DNA from: Owenia fusiformis
Taxonomy: Eukaryota; Annelida; Polychaeta; Sabellida; Oweniidae
Direction: 5' to 3'
DNA: 64,000 bases
Assembly: GCA_903813345.2 (NCBI GenBank)
Contig: CAIIXF020000012.1
Location: 18,981,520-19,045,519, forward strand
The notes beneath the pieces were generated by a model that was given only the letters and a program-made list of their open reading frames with translations, ran no database searches and was not told where the DNA came from. A program made the position numbers and the translations under genes. Shown here piece after piece: positions 1 through 15,300 of this stretch (positions are counted from its first letter, which is position 1; every line of letters begins with the position of its first letter).

Positions 1-314
1 TTGACTAGTCGCCATATTGGAAAAGATTATTTCATTCGACTTTCAACACTTTCATTCCAATCTTACCGCAGTACAAACTGCAAAATTGATGCAACAACAG
101 AATTAGGTGCTCATTTTCAAATTACATTATATGTTATGTTGAAAACCCACAAACAACTGATCGCTGTTATCTAGGTCAATCGGTCCAGTGTCTGAAAGCT
201 AATCTATAGTACTCATTTCTAAATTTTGTTGTTCATTGTACAAGCTTTTCTTGATTGTACTTGGTATACTGACCATTGAATGCAAGACTTTATCAAAACT
301 TCATTTGATTTCAG
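1..314. other. NLE1 intron, partial
   Basis: This is the 3' part of an NLE1 intron, ending in the acceptor ttcag at 310-314. No further coding exon is visible, so the first roughly 50 residues of NLE1 must lie upstream of the window. Confidence 0.7.
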
Positions 315-3300
315 GATGAAACAACACCATATGCATTCTTTGTAAATGACACTGAAATAGTGGACAGTTTGGAACAATCATTAGACAATAAAGCATTAGA
401 AGACAGTGAGAAAGTGCTAGAGATTGTGTATCAGCCCCAGGCTGTGTTCCGTGTACGCGCAGTTACTAGGTGTACAAGTAGTATAGAAGGGCATGCAGAG
501 GCAGTTATATCCGCACAGTTCAGTCCCGATGGCAGGTGAGACATGGTCCAATATTTAGATTCATGAATATTCATATCAAATGTAGTTAAAAGTTCTTGTA
601 TCTTGTATCAGAGGCAGTTATATCCGCACAGTTTAGTCCTGATGGCAGGTGAGACTTGGGCCAATATTTAGATTCATGAATATTTATATCAAATGTAGTT
701 AAAAGTTCTTGTATCTTGTATCAGAGGCAGTTATATCCGCACAGTTTAGTCCTGATGGCAGGTGAGACTTGGGCCAATATTTAGATTCATGAATATTCAT
801 ATCAAATGTAGTTAAAAGTTCTTGTATCTTGTATCAGAGGCAGTTATACCCGCACAGTTCAGTCCTGATGGCAGGTGAGACATGGGCCAATATTTAGATT
901 CATGAATATTCACATCTGCAAATGTAGTTAAAAGTTCTTGTATCTTGTATCAGAGGCAGTTATATCCGCACAGTTTAGTCCTGATGGCAGGTGAGACTTG
1001 GGCCAATATTTAGATTCATGAATATTCATATCAAATGTAGTTAAAAGTTCTTGTATCTTGTATCAGAGGCAGTTATACCCGCACAGTTCAGTCCTGATGG
1101 CAGGTGAGACATGGGCCAATATTTAGATTCATGAATATTCACATCTGCAAATGTAGTTAAAAGTTCTTGTATCTTGTATCAGAGGCAGTTATGTCCGCAC
1201 AGTTCAGTCCTGATGGCAGGTGAGACATGGGCCAATATTTAGATTCATGAATATTCACATCTGCAAATGTAGTTAAAAGTTCTTGTATCTTGTATCAGAG
1301 GCAGTTATACCCGCACAGTTTAGTCCTGATGGCAGGTGAGACTTGGGCCAATATTTAGATTCATGAATATTCACATCTGCAAATGTAGTTAAAAGTTCTT
1401 GTATCTTGTATCAGAGGCAGTTATGTCCGCACAGTTCAGTCCTGATGGCAGGTGAGACATGGGCCAATATTTAGATTCAGGAATATTCATATCAAATGTA
1501 GTTAAAAGTTCTTGTATCTTGTATCAGAGGCAGTTATATCCGCACAGTTTAGTCCTGATGGCAGGTGAGACTTGGGCCAATATTTAGATTCATGAATATT
1601 CATATCAAATGTAGTTAAAAGTTCTTGTATCTTGTATCAGAGGCAGTTATACCCTCACAGTTCAGTCCTGATGGCAGGTGAGACATGGGCCAATATTTAG
1701 ATTCATGAATATTCATATCAAATGTAGTTAAGAGTTCTTGTATCTTGTATCAGAGGCAGTTATACCCGCACAGTTCAGTCCTGATGGCAGGTGAGACATG
1801 GGCCAATATTTAGATTCATGAATATATTCACATCAAATGTAGTTAAAAGTTCTTGTATGAAGAACATTCAATTTACACAGGTTTTACTGTACACAAATTG
1901 TTATTCTTCAGGTATCTTGCTAGTGGGTCAGGGGACCAGACAGTTAGATTCTGGGATATTAATACAGAAACACCACATCATACATGCAAAGGTAATACTA
2001 TCCTCATCATCTGATCTGAGGGAAGGTGTCCAAATGTTGTCTGATAAGACAAATTTATGTCAATTCTGCTATGATTTAACTGTCTTTCCCCCACTGCCCC
2101 ATGAAATAAATTTGAAATTATTGTTTTGGATCTACTTTAAAAATAATTGTTCTCATCGCCCCTTTACCAGACATGAATTGACATTTTATTGAAAATATTT
2201 TGTATTAGCTGTTCATTTAGCTATGATAACTATTTATTATTTATGTTATCCAATAAACATAGGATTACAACAACCTAATTTATAATTTCAGCCCATAACT
2301 AAAATTCATTATAGTTTGACTGGTGATAGATAGATGGCATTGTAATCTAGAATGAAAGTGAAAGTACAAGTTAAGACTACAATATACATGTATAACATCA
2401 TTTTAGGTCATAAACACTGGGTGCTGTGTATAGCATGGTCACCTAATGGGAGGAAACTAGCATCTGGGTGCAAAAATAGTCAAGTATGTAATTTACAAAG
2501 GACATTGCAATAATAAATAAATCATTATCCCATCGAACGAAGTTCGGAGGGATATAGGGAACGCCTCCGTCCGTCCGTCCGTCCGTCCGTCCGTCCGTCC
2601 GTCCGTACGTCCGTCCGTCCGTCCGTCCGTCCGTACGTACGTCCGTCTGTCCGTCCGTCCGTCCGGGCAATAACTCAAATATCGTTGGTCCGATTTTATT
2701 CATATTTTGTACACATATACCCTATGGGGGTAGAAGTTCTGCTCGAAAGCCGATTTTCAAAATGGCCGCTTATTTAAAAATGGCGGCCATTTTAGTGCCG
2801 ATTTTACAGTAATTTAGGTGCAATATGTAAAACTGTAATAGCAATATGTTTTAAATGTAAAAAAAATTATATAGGACATTAATAAAGCTAGAAATGTAGA
2901 TATTAAAAAAGCACATGGCAGCCATCTTGAAAAATGGCGGTCTTTACTCGTTATTTTACGATTTTTTGCTGTAACTCGAAAAGTAGTGGAGCGATTTTGT
3001 TCATATTTGGTATGTGAATACTATAAGCATGGCACACTGTCTAATGACACTTTTGGTAGAAGGTGGCCATTTTGAAAAATGGCGGACATTTTGAAAAATG
3101 GCCGCCATTTTAACTTATTTTACTTAAACTCGAAAAGTAGTGGAGGGATTTTGTTCATATTTGGTATGTGAATACGTATAAGCATGGCATACTGTCTAAT
3201 GACACTTTTGGTAGAGGGCGGTCATTTTTGAAAATGGCCGCCATTTTAACATATTTTACTATAACTCGAAAAGTAGTGGAGCGATTTTGTTCATATTCAG

Positions 3301-6300
3301 TATGTGAATACTGTAAGCATGGCACACTGTCTAATGACACTTTTGGTAGAAGGTGGCCATTTTGAAAAATGGTGGCCATTTTGAAAAATGGCTGCCATTT
3401 TAACTTATTTTACTATAACTCGAAAAGTAATGGAGCGATTTTGTTCATATTTGATACGTGAATACGTATAAGCATGGCACACTGTCTAATGACACTTTTG
3501 GTCGAAGGTGGCCATTTTTCAAAATGACCGCCATTTTAATGTATTTTACTATAACTCGAAAAGTAGTGGAGCGATTTTGTTCATATTTGGTATGTGAATA
3601 CTATAAGCTGGCACACTGTCTAATGACACTTTTGGTAGAAGGTGCCCCTTTTGAAAAATGTTCGATGGGATTCGCTACGCTTTGGCGTTGCCGTTGTTCT
3701 GGTTATTATTAAAAATACAGTATAACTTTAAAGTGGAACACCTCTGCAAGTGGACCATCTGTAGCAGTATCTGGTCTATATAGAACCACAATCTTGATTT
3801 AACAATTTCAGTTCACTCATATTCTTAGCATTTATTAGATTATCCTGTTGTTGATGACACATTTATTCCATACTTAGTAGTGTTATAGGTATATAAATAA
3901 CATGCAGGAATATAATTAATATCTTATCCTTATCAGATCTACGACGTCACAAATTCAGAGTCGATACTGAGCCAGGGGACTTTAAAAACCCTCATTATCT
4001 ATAGTATAGAATAAATCAATTATTAAATGCTTGATTTTTGATACAGGGTATATCACTCAGTAAATACAATATATCAACCCTCGTTCCCTATGGTCCCTTG
4101 GGGTTGATAGATTGTATTTCCCTCAGATATACTCTGTATCAAAAACCTCTCATTAAATAACCTTTATGTAGCATATGAATCAATCCCCAATAATAATGAA
4201 TATGTATGAATGTGTGTGAATTGATTTGATTTTCAGATCTTTGTTTGGGATCCAGTTACTGGTAAACAAAATGGTAGAACTCTCACAGGACACAAACAAT
4301 GGATCACATGGTTGTCATGGAAACCATTACACTTGTAAGTTACGCTTGATGTTAACATGGTATTAATGTAGTCTTAAATACAAAAGAAAATGTTCCATTA
4401 TACTCATTCAGTCCCCGCAGAATAATAATATTTTGCACACAAAGCTTTAAAGTGATATACAGTATAACTGTCCTCCATTAATAATTTCCTGATGACCTAT
4501 ACTAGTTATTGTTTTATGTTTGTGTGTTACAGAGATGCTGAATGCAGATATCTAGTGAGCTCATCTAAGGTATGTGAAATAGTAAACAGAAAGTGTAAAG
4601 GCAACATTAGGCAATATGCAATCTTCTATCCATAAAATAAAAAAATCCATAAACTATTACACTAAAATGTTTCAAGCAAAAACTCAGATTAATGCACCAA
4701 TTTTGTTGAAATCTCTTCACAGTACACAGAATGACTAATTTTCTGGATGTGGCCATGAAGATATGAGGCCAATAAGGTTCATGTTCAATCTGCTCCATTT
4801 CAAAAACCAAATATGTAGAAATACATGTTTGAACAACCAGTTGTAGATTAAATCTAATGAAACCATCCAATATTCTCTTTATTCGCAGGATGCCACTATA
4901 AAGATCTGGGACACTGTATTAAGCCAGTGTAAAATCACATTATCCAGCCATGTGCAATCTGTGACATGTGTTAAGTGGGGTGGCACCAATCTGCTGTATT
5001 CCGCATCCCAAGACAGAACCATTAAAGTTTGGAGAGCTGAAGATGTAAGTGTCATATCTAAATTGTAATACAGAGTGATGTCAAGAATGCTTTTTTGGGC
5101 TTTCTGTATTTATATTTTCCAAAAATGGGCTTATTAATTAGCGTCAATGTGTAATGTTTATGATTTTCAACTTTGTTTTCCACTAACTGTGTATGTGATG
5201 AATAGAATATTTAGATTATGAGCTGAATTCTAAAATAATAACTATTAACAGTCAGGGGGTAGTATGGTTACTTGATTATTGAGTTCATTTTCTGAAGAAT
5301 TCCAGGAGGGATTAACAAGCTGTTCAAAATGGTGAAAAATTGCATGATTTTAAAATAATTTTGTCTACAGGCCTCACCTGAATATAAGCATTTGTAAAAT
5401 ATGTTTCTATCATTGTACCCATTAACTGTTACAGGGCACCCTTTGTAGAACATTACAAGGACATGGCCACTGGGTGAACACTATGGCTTTAAGTACAGAC
5501 TACGCCATACGCACTGGAGCATTTGATCCATCTAAAGCCACCATCAACCACAGAGAAATCACTGAATCCAGTATGTATATTCTTGTTATAACTACATGTA
5601 TGCACTGGCGGATCCAGATGCTAACACGGGGGACCCAAATTTTAAATCTGAAAAAATATCTGCGCTTGTGTTGAAAATAATTTTGAGCCCCTGAATCCAA
5701 AAAATGGGCCCAAATTTTGAAAATTTATGGCCAATCTATTGATGATTTGGCCTAAAAAGGCCAAGCTTTTATGCCCAAAAAGGCCTACTAATTAAGGTCC
5801 CAAATCCCCCCTGGATCCGCCAGTGTGTATGTATATATCAATTAATGATCTAAAAATTATGAATTAAAGGAGTTGTCTGAATATGTATTTTTCCTAATAA
5901 ATCTTTGCAGCTGTTGCTTAACTTACTGAGCTAAATGCAAATGAAATAGAGGCTGTTGTACTAAATTCCTGATTGCTTTTAGTGCAATGGTACAAGGTTT
6001 TCTCATTAACTAACATTATAACAATTTGGCATTAATCAAAAACAGTGTCAAGCAGTAACAAAATGGATATGTTGTAGGATTTATTGTGGAACTTTAGAAT
6101 GAACTTCAAACATCTTTGAGACCAGATTAGAGATGAAAACAAAATAAACACATGAATGACTTCCTGCTGAAGAATTCTTTATAGTTTACATACAAATAGA
6201 TATTTTTTATAATACTGTAGATTGTAATTATCAAGTTTTACAAGGACTATGCACAATACAAAAAATTACTTCAAAAATAGGTGAGCCCAGGATTCTCAGA

Positions 6301-9300
6301 AGTAGAATCCCAGTGTTATATGTTTATCATAATTGCAATATTAAACATCGTAGATCAAGTCAATTCAAAAAGATAAGCACCCATTAATAAATTCAGGCCT
6401 GTGCCAGGTAATTGTGTGTTTAACTGGGATGCCTTTTATTTTTTGTAGTATTTTTGATTTAGTCATAAGGATTTTAAATAATGATTTTATGTTTTTTTCT
6501 CAAAGCATCAGAGTTGGTTCATTTTAAAAATCAGTGTTTTTTAACAAAATGTAAAAAGTAGTTACATGTAGAACTGTTGAATGTAGACATGCATCATGTC
6601 TCTAGAAACTAACAATTTTTCTTTAGCTAGCACACTATTGGTAAAGTTGCATCCAAGTTTGGATATTTGCTGCCAGACATTGGACACTGCCTAAAGCCAG
6701 TAATCCAAACTTCTTCAATGTTTTGAATATCATTGGGGTATGTATAAAAGTCAAACCCAGTGGTGTCATTTCCCTGAAAATGCCCAGTGTTAGCCGCTGT
6801 TGTCTTGGTTTTGAAGTATACCAACTGGCCTAGTTCATTGTTTAAATACTTTAGTTTGCCATCTGGCGATTGTTGAGTGTCCACGCAGGTTTGATTTGAT
6901 GTTAACTTGGCGTTATATTTGATATCCCCCATTACTAAATATTTAGTTGGTTTATCATATTTGAATGTGAGCTTTATTGTGGTAGACATAATCCCTGATA
7001 AGGAATTGCAACTAGCTGGAACTTGTTTTATGACAGAACAAGTGCCAAAGTCCATGCTAAAGCAACTGGATATATCTGTAGATTCACTGGTTTGATTAAT
7101 TACTCGAAATTGCGCACCAGAATTAGTGAATTCCAACTCAAACCAATTCCTGTTAACTTTCTCCTCTAGTTCGTCATATAAAGATTCGAGTTTCAGCCAT
7201 TTTGTGTCATTGCCTTGGGTACCACAGTTGAAACTTGGAGAATTGTAGAAAATACTAACACCATCAAAATATTTTGCCCTGTTTGGACGCTCCTTAACCC
7301 AAGTCTCAGGTTTACGGAAAATGTATTCATTGCCTTCTTGTGGTGAGACATAGGAAAAAATAAATATAGCCATAGATGCACTGAATAGAACACCAAGTCC
7401 AATCAGAAGCAGGAATCGTGTAAAAGAGTCTCGATATGTCTTTTCCTTTTTCGTCACAAAATGCACTAATGCTAGAAATAATCGTATCGCCACTGATAAC
7501 AGACTAAAGCCTGTTTTGGCCAAAACAAAATAACTTATGGCGATTTCCCTGCAGGCCGCTATGAATGCATTGATGATTGTTAATGGGATATTGTTCAAGT
7601 ATAAAGTAATGACCTGACCCGTGTCTTCCTCGATCCATGGTTCTCCAGTTTTCATTTCAATTCCCAAATTAATCACTTCAAGTAGAAAGGTGAATGAACT
7701 CAATGCAGTAACTGTGATTATCGCATTGGTGATTTCAACCTCTGGAGGACCGAACACCAGACCTTTTGTCATGTTCAATATATCGACAACCACGAGCCAA
7801 TCAAGAACAATCCCAACAATGTTAATCGTTAGAATCACTGTGAAGACAACTCCAACGAACCACCATTTATCAGTCAGTTCTTCGATGAAGCCAAAAACTT
7901 TTGCGAGGCATTTTCCGCAACATCCTAACTCTTCTGAATCTTTCTCTGGATCAACAACTTCCATATTGTCGTTTAAGTCTGTATACGCTTCGTCCTTTTG
8001 TACCATATTGTATGTGGTTTGACTAATCCTTGGTGTTGGCATGTTAGTTATATGTTAAATAATACTGAGAATGACAAATAATGTTAATACAATATGCATA
8101 CAGTACAATTATCTGCAAGTTTGGGGATGGCATCCATATATCAAATATCCAAATATTATGGAAATTTTTATTTTGTTTGGTCTTTATATCCCCACCCACC
8201 GCTTAAATGATATTTTCAAATTGTTTATTTTCTGTTTACATATTTTCACATGTTTCTCCTAAAGTTTGTCCAGTAACACTGCCCCAAACTAAATTGGTTT
8301 CATTTTTTCCCCATTTGTCAAAATGTGAATACATTCCCTTAGTTTTACTGATAAAGTGCATGGACTTCAAATAAAACCTAATGATGCCTTATTTCCCTTT
8401 TATGCCTTTAAATCATGAATACACAGACATGTTTTATGATATTTATAAACAATTGAAATTGTAAACTAACTAACATGTATTTACTTCATTCCTTGTTTCA
8501 TCCTCTCTATTCCACTCTATTTTCCATTTGATAACATGACCATAATATGATTTCACACACAGGTTGGGTTGTATATCAATGAGATGATAAGCTATATTGC
8601 AAATATTAGAATAAAGAGATAGCCAAACATTCCTTTGATTAAAGACACTGGACTGCCTCCTCATAAAATGCCACTATAATTAGCCATATATTTGTATATC
8701 AGTCTGTTATAACTATTGTTTCGGCCTATCATTCTTTCGTGCCATGGAGCTATGCCAGATTTTAAATTTTAATCATCTTTTACTTTTCTTAATTTAACAT
8801 AACTGGATAATGTTTATATGTTTATTTATTTAGTTTATTATATCAAATCACCCCCCTTTTGGTTAAACCAAAATTGCTAAATATAATTTTAGTTCATTCT
8901 GGCTCTGAATAATAGAAAATGTTTGTATCTTTATTTATTTAGTGCCTTGTATAGATATCAAATCACCCCTCATTATAAACCCATATTGCTAAATATAATT
9001 TTAGTTCATTCTGACTCATGATGGTTATAATGAGAAAATTTATGACAAGGAAAAGTATCAACCAAAAATATTCTAACTTTAGAAAGGTTATGTTTAAGTT
9101 AGACCTGGTTGTATCTGCTTGTGCACATAACAATTAGTAAGAAAGCAATTCATCTTCCCAATAAAAATATCACCTCCTATGCTGATAATAATACTATAGT
9201 ATTCTCCCTAAACGTCAAATAAAACACTTAAAATATGTTTATACCTTTTAACTGAAAATGTAACATAACTCATTATAAATATCTGCTATTGTGTTTTACT

Positions 9301-12300
9301 ATTTTACACTCTGTTCTCTTGAAAAACTGATGATATTTTGTGATTTTAATTTTGGGTTTAAAAAGCCAAAGGGGCTGTTTTAATTAGCATATAAAAATGA
9401 TTTAAGTGTTTACTATACATTATACATGTGGGCATGAGTTGGGCTGAAATATGGGACTTAATTTGGTTTTAATGAAATCTTGCACTGAAACTGTTACATT
9501 GAAACCCATGTCCAAATCATAATATTTTGTCATAGATGGCACTTTATATAAATGGTATATCACCTTGCTCAGTTTACATTTTGTTTTACAAAAATGGCAA
9601 GGAACATTTTTGTATTTTGTTAAATTACCAACATGTCTGGAAAAGCAAAATTACAATTCACTCCTCCTGAAATATTGTGGATTTGCCATTCGATATGTTT
9701 CATAAAAGTCAGTATGCTAATGCTTATTACAACCATGGGCTTTCAATTAGATTAGATAGTTGAAAGCCCTTGTCACAACATCTTGCAAATTTAGATCCAA
9801 AAGAAGGGACATAGGACTAATGGACTATATTCATTAAAGGTGCAACAATTAGTGCAGGGGGGCCATTCAACGATCATCGAGCAGTGTCAAAATATATTTA
9901 AGTTTGGATTTTTCAACAAGACTAACATTATATTTTCATTATCTACAAAGAAACCCCCTGGATGAACATTATTTCAGCTGATATTCCTCTTGAAACGTGG
10001 TGGATCTTAAAAATTTATAAGTGGGACTCCCTTTATAGAAGCTTTGAACTGAATTTACACTTCTTAAAGCTGAAATTGATAGTTTATCCATACATTTTAA
10101 GAAAATAGGTATGTCAAAGAAGATGTTAAGCCAAATATTGTCCTGATAGCTCAGAAAAAATAAAAATTTTCAAATTTTCTCTCTACAGTCCTTGTTGCCC
10201 CTTAAATTTGAAATGCAACAGGAAGAAGAGTCCCAACCTGTACAGAAAGTCAAGTTACAATTGAAAAATATAGGACTGTCCGGTAAAAACATAATATATC
10301 CCATATTAAATATATCACTTCAATAATTTTTATAAAACGGGAAATACAATGAAAAAGAGTGAAATGACCAAGGAATGAAATAAAGAGGCATTAGCCAATA
10401 CTTTAATCATTATATAATTGCCAGAAAATCAGGCTTTAAATGATATTTTAGTAAGAAGATATGTAGTTACAGGCAAAGCAACCATCATGATAACTTTCAC
10501 AGGAAACATCAATAAAATAGAAAGTAAAGAACTTTGACCTGTACATGGACAACAACGACAAAAACACCAGCAGCAGCATCATTCAAAGCAATTCATTGAA
10601 AACATTCAAAGTTGTACCAAAAATGAGGAGCAGTGACAAACCATCAGCCTTACGCAGAAATCTGCCCATAATAATAAGCACCATTTTATTGCTTTCATGC
10701 TTTGGGGTGATATATTACACATTTTATCCCTCCATGTCAACATCACTCTTGAAGGACGGATCTGGTGATTTAACGGAAAAAGCTGCAGTAAGTGATCAGA
10801 TTAAGACCATTGATGATAATGATCCACTATTTAGACATAGGGAGACAGATATTATGACAGATGGCGCACCTGTGATGTATGACATAAAACATACCAAGAC
10901 AAAAGATTTAACATTTAGAAATGATTTTAACAACCTTGAACTAGATGCTGGAAGAGTGGAGTATGATTTGCATATTGCTAAAATTTTGAGAAATATTGAA
11001 GACGCTGATAATGTCGGAGGTACATATAACATTGGGACCAATGACAGAGGCGAGCCCATAGGTATCGAAGTTAAAATAAATGGAATAAAAGGTAAAACTT
11101 CAGAAGAGAAAGTACAGATCAGTGATGCACTTAAGAAATCAATGAATAATGATGGCAGCACATTGCATGAAAGTGATAGTATGTCTATAGAAGACCAAAA
11201 GGATGTTGCTGTAACATCACCTGACATAAAGATGACATCAAGATCAGATATGACATCATTATCAGACATGATTGAGACATCACAAGTTCCAAGTTTGACA
11301 TCAGTTGATGCAAGTATGACATCAGAAAGAAGCAGGGCGCCCCATCTTCACATAGTTACGAGTATTCCTATGTTATCAGCAAGTGAAGAGTTGGGCAAAT
11401 TAGGATATGCTTCTTTATCATCGTCACAGCTTTTGCAGCGCCATCTAGAGTTCATGGGGACATTGCAAAATAATCTTAATTTAGACTTTGTTGAGCAAAT
11501 ACACATTTTAACAAACATCATAGATATGAAAATCTATCTTGAAAATGAAAATCTGGACAATTTTGATAAAATATCTGTACATTATATTGATGTTGGTATA
11601 ACCTACAGAGTTATAATGGAATTTATATCTGAAAACTTGGTACATGAATGTGTTGTTTTTATGAATGGAGACATCTATCTGAGTAATGAGTTTACTAGAG
11701 TTAATTCAAGTAAAATGTTGGAGAAACACATTGCGTATGCAATAACACGAATGGGCAATGAAATGAGTGGACTGCCTTTCGTGCAATGTCCAGTGGAGAA
11801 CCTATGCGTGAAGAAATATCATGGTTCCCATGATGCATTTGTATTTGTTTTGGAGGAGCCATTTCCCCAAGATGCATTAGAGAATTTGGATTACCCAATG
11901 AACAAGCTGGGAGCTGAGAATGTCCTTATTTGGCAACTGGAAAAAAAGATGGGCTACACAGTTTTAAATCCTTGTAAAATTTTACGGATTTTCCATAACC
12001 ATTGCTCAAATATCCGTGCCAATTTTACGGTGAATCTCAAAGAAAGGGTAGATACTGGAATGCATGGAAGAGCTCCATATAGTAATTCATTGTATACATA
12101 GGACAAGAGGTTGATTCCCAGAGTTCATTTGATTTTCATACAGTATATTAATGCATGGAAGAGCTCCTTATAGTAATTCATTGTATGCATAGGACAAGAG
12201 GTTGATTCCCAGAGTTCATTCGATTCTCATACATATTAATGCATGGAAGAGCTCCTTATAGTAATTCATTGTATGCATAGGACAAGAGGTTGATTCCCAG

Positions 12301-15300
12301 AGTTCATTTGATTCTCATACATATTAATGCATGGAAGAGCTCCTTATAGTAATTCATTGTATGCATAGGACAAGAGGTCGATTCCCAGAGTTCATTTGAT
12401 TCTCATACATATTAATGCATGGGAGAGCTCCTTATAGTAATTCATTGTATGCATAGGACAAGAGGTTGATTCCTAGAGTTCATTTGTTTCTCATACATAT
12501 TAATGCATGGTTTTGAGATATTTGAACCTTCATTTTGTACTGACATGTAGGAATGGTAAGCATGCTGTAAAATGACAAAAAAATGAAATAAAGTAGAAGC
12601 AGTTAAGAAGAAATTAAACAGGCATGTTATCAACATGTTAACTTGTATATAGAGTATAGTCCGGATGTGAAGTGCCATATTTTAAGTGAAGGTGGAAATG
12701 CTTATTATATGAACTTTTTGGCATTTTCTGTTTAAACATGATATCCATATTCAGAAACTGTCGGATGCCCAACGGGCATCCTTGAGGAATTTTTTTGGTG
12801 GCCATTTTGAATTTTCACACGTTTTATGTATTTTAGCCAGCATATTAGAACAGAAAACTAGCATACACATACACAAATCTTGCTGTTTTTTCTATAATAG
12901 AGTTTTAATTTGATGTATACCAATATGTTAGGTTCCAGAAATGTTTCTTGACAAAAATAAAAATAAATTCAAGATGGCCGCCAACCTTACAATTTATGAA
13001 ATGTCTCATTCTGTGATAATATCAAATGGATATTATTGTTTCCTTCAAAATTATCAATAAATAATACTAAATACATCTGATTATGATCTCTTTCTCACAT
13101 ATAAAATATCTGAAATGAGTAAAAAGTAACCTACATAATAATAATGATGTTCCACAAGGGTCATTTCTTGGTGCAATATATATCTTGAATTTATGAATTA
13201 TCTTCTTTTACTAAGATTTCATCAAGGATTTCCTTCAATAAATCCTCATCAGTTTCTTCCAATTCCTGTTCAGTTACTGTCTTTGTATGTTGGTTATTGC
13301 ATTCATTCCCCTTGCAAACACAGAACAATGTACATGATAAAGATGCCTTGGAGCATGAACATCGCCCAGTTCTACATACATTGCCCTCTGATGCACATGT
13401 GCACTTAATGAGCTGGAGAATTCCTTCAGGGGCACAGGGTGTATCCTTGGGCATTGTTGTTGGGACAAGTGAGCCCGTGCTGTCAATTTCCCAACCATAA
13501 TCAGCATTTTTCCATATAGCTACTTGGAAATGAGCTCGCTTCACATGCTGGGAAAATGCTTCTGTTGTTGGTGGGAGGGATTTAAGCTTTGGTGCATTTG
13601 TAATGTGTTTTGCAGCATTTTTCTTTGCTCATACAGCATATCTCACATCAGACATTTTGTCTGTGACTTTAGGTGTAATTCCATAACATCTAGAAACAAA
13701 TTCTGTTGAAGTTTTCTCAACTTCAGTCATGTCTGCATTGACATCTTCCAAGTTAGTGAGTGAGTATCTATTTAACACCTTCAGGACTGTTAGCTTGCCA
13801 ATTCCATGCATGCAAGATGTTGTATCACTGCCAGAGAGACCATGCGCAGCTAACAAGTTTGGGATTTTTAATTTGTGTTCATTTACGGTTGCATTAATGT
13901 TAATGTTTGCTCGGCCAGATGATGTTCCCTCCATTATGATGTTATTTTCCATTAACTTGTGCTTGAGACAGTGATGAAAAAGTAGAAGGAAAACATCAGT
14001 ATCATCACTGAGTACACTGATATTCTGTTGGCCTTTACTGGCACCACGCAGAACCTGGTGTTGGTGTACAGGTGTTGGATCAGGACCTGTGATAACAAGG
14101 ATGTTGGAGAATGATCCTTCACTAGCTTTTTGAGTGAGATGGTCGATGACACACTTTATCAACTGGACCTTGTTCTCAATCACATTCAGAACAACATTCT
14201 GTGCAGGGAGAGGTGTGTCAGAGCTGAACTTATACATTCTCCTGGCTGATTGAGCTCAAGATGACCTGGTGCTGTTCTTTATGCTATTGTCTTTATATCT
14301 GTCAAAGATAAGGTATACATCTGATTTAGTTAGGAGTCTCTGGATGTACTTAGTGAAAGCAATACAGAAGTTTTCAATTTTGCCAGTCATCGGCCATGTT
14401 ATGATCCAAAGGATGGCACACCCATCAACGACACGTACATTGCAATTGTTTCCTCTAGAGGTCACCTCAATCTGTAACTTTTGTTATGTCCCCACCACAT
14501 AGTGTGTACGTCCGGGAGTTTTCTCCAAAACCGCTACAGATATCACCTTCAAATTTTCAGGGATAACTTATGAGTGCATACAGATGTGGATGAAAAAATT
14601 TTAACTCGATACCTACTTCCTGTCGGCCATTTTGAAGTCAAATGCTAAAATCCTTGTCTGCAAACTTTAAGAAAAACGGCTTCACAGTTGCTTTTAAAAC
14701 TTTAATATCTTGTTCAGCTCACTTCATTCTAGATCTGATTAGGTTTTGGACCTGTTAGCTCAGTCATGTCAGCCATTTTGAATGTCTTAAGAAAAGTTAG
14801 CGCACGATAATACTTTGTATCATATTGAATGGTGTTTTTGAGTTTTCATACTTTAACTATTTAGTAGCTTTATAAATAATTTCAGATCTACTTTGTTGTA
14901 AAAGCCTATGTTATTGTTAAAAGTAGTAATATGTGATAATTTTGTAAGAAGAAATCAGCAAAAACACATAATCACTTTTTTATTGTCGGCCATTTTGGAT
15001 TTTTCCGTCCTAAAATCTTGTCTGTGAAGTCTTGTCTACGTGTTTTCAGGTGAACCGTTCGGTGGATCAATTTCAAATTTTCAGGGATTATTCTTAGTAT
15101 AAAAATCTAGATCTGATTTGTTTTTTGGCATTCTGGGTAAATGTCAAGGCAGCCATTTTGGATTTTCCATCCTAAAATCTTGTCTGTAAAGTCTTGTCTA
15201 TGCGTTTTCAGGTGAACCGTTTGGTAGATCAATTTCAAATTTTCAGAGATGATTCTTAGTATGGAAATGTAGAACTGATTAGTTTTTTGGCATTCTGGGC

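Noticed and set aside
2443-2703. ORFs rich in RTDG repeats on the minus strand
   Set aside because: They are translations of the ccgt microsatellite in a transposon and have no other support.
6627-8042. P2X receptor or other known channel identity
   Set aside because: P2X proteins have two membrane passes with the ectodomain between them. Here several passes precede a C-terminal ectodomain.
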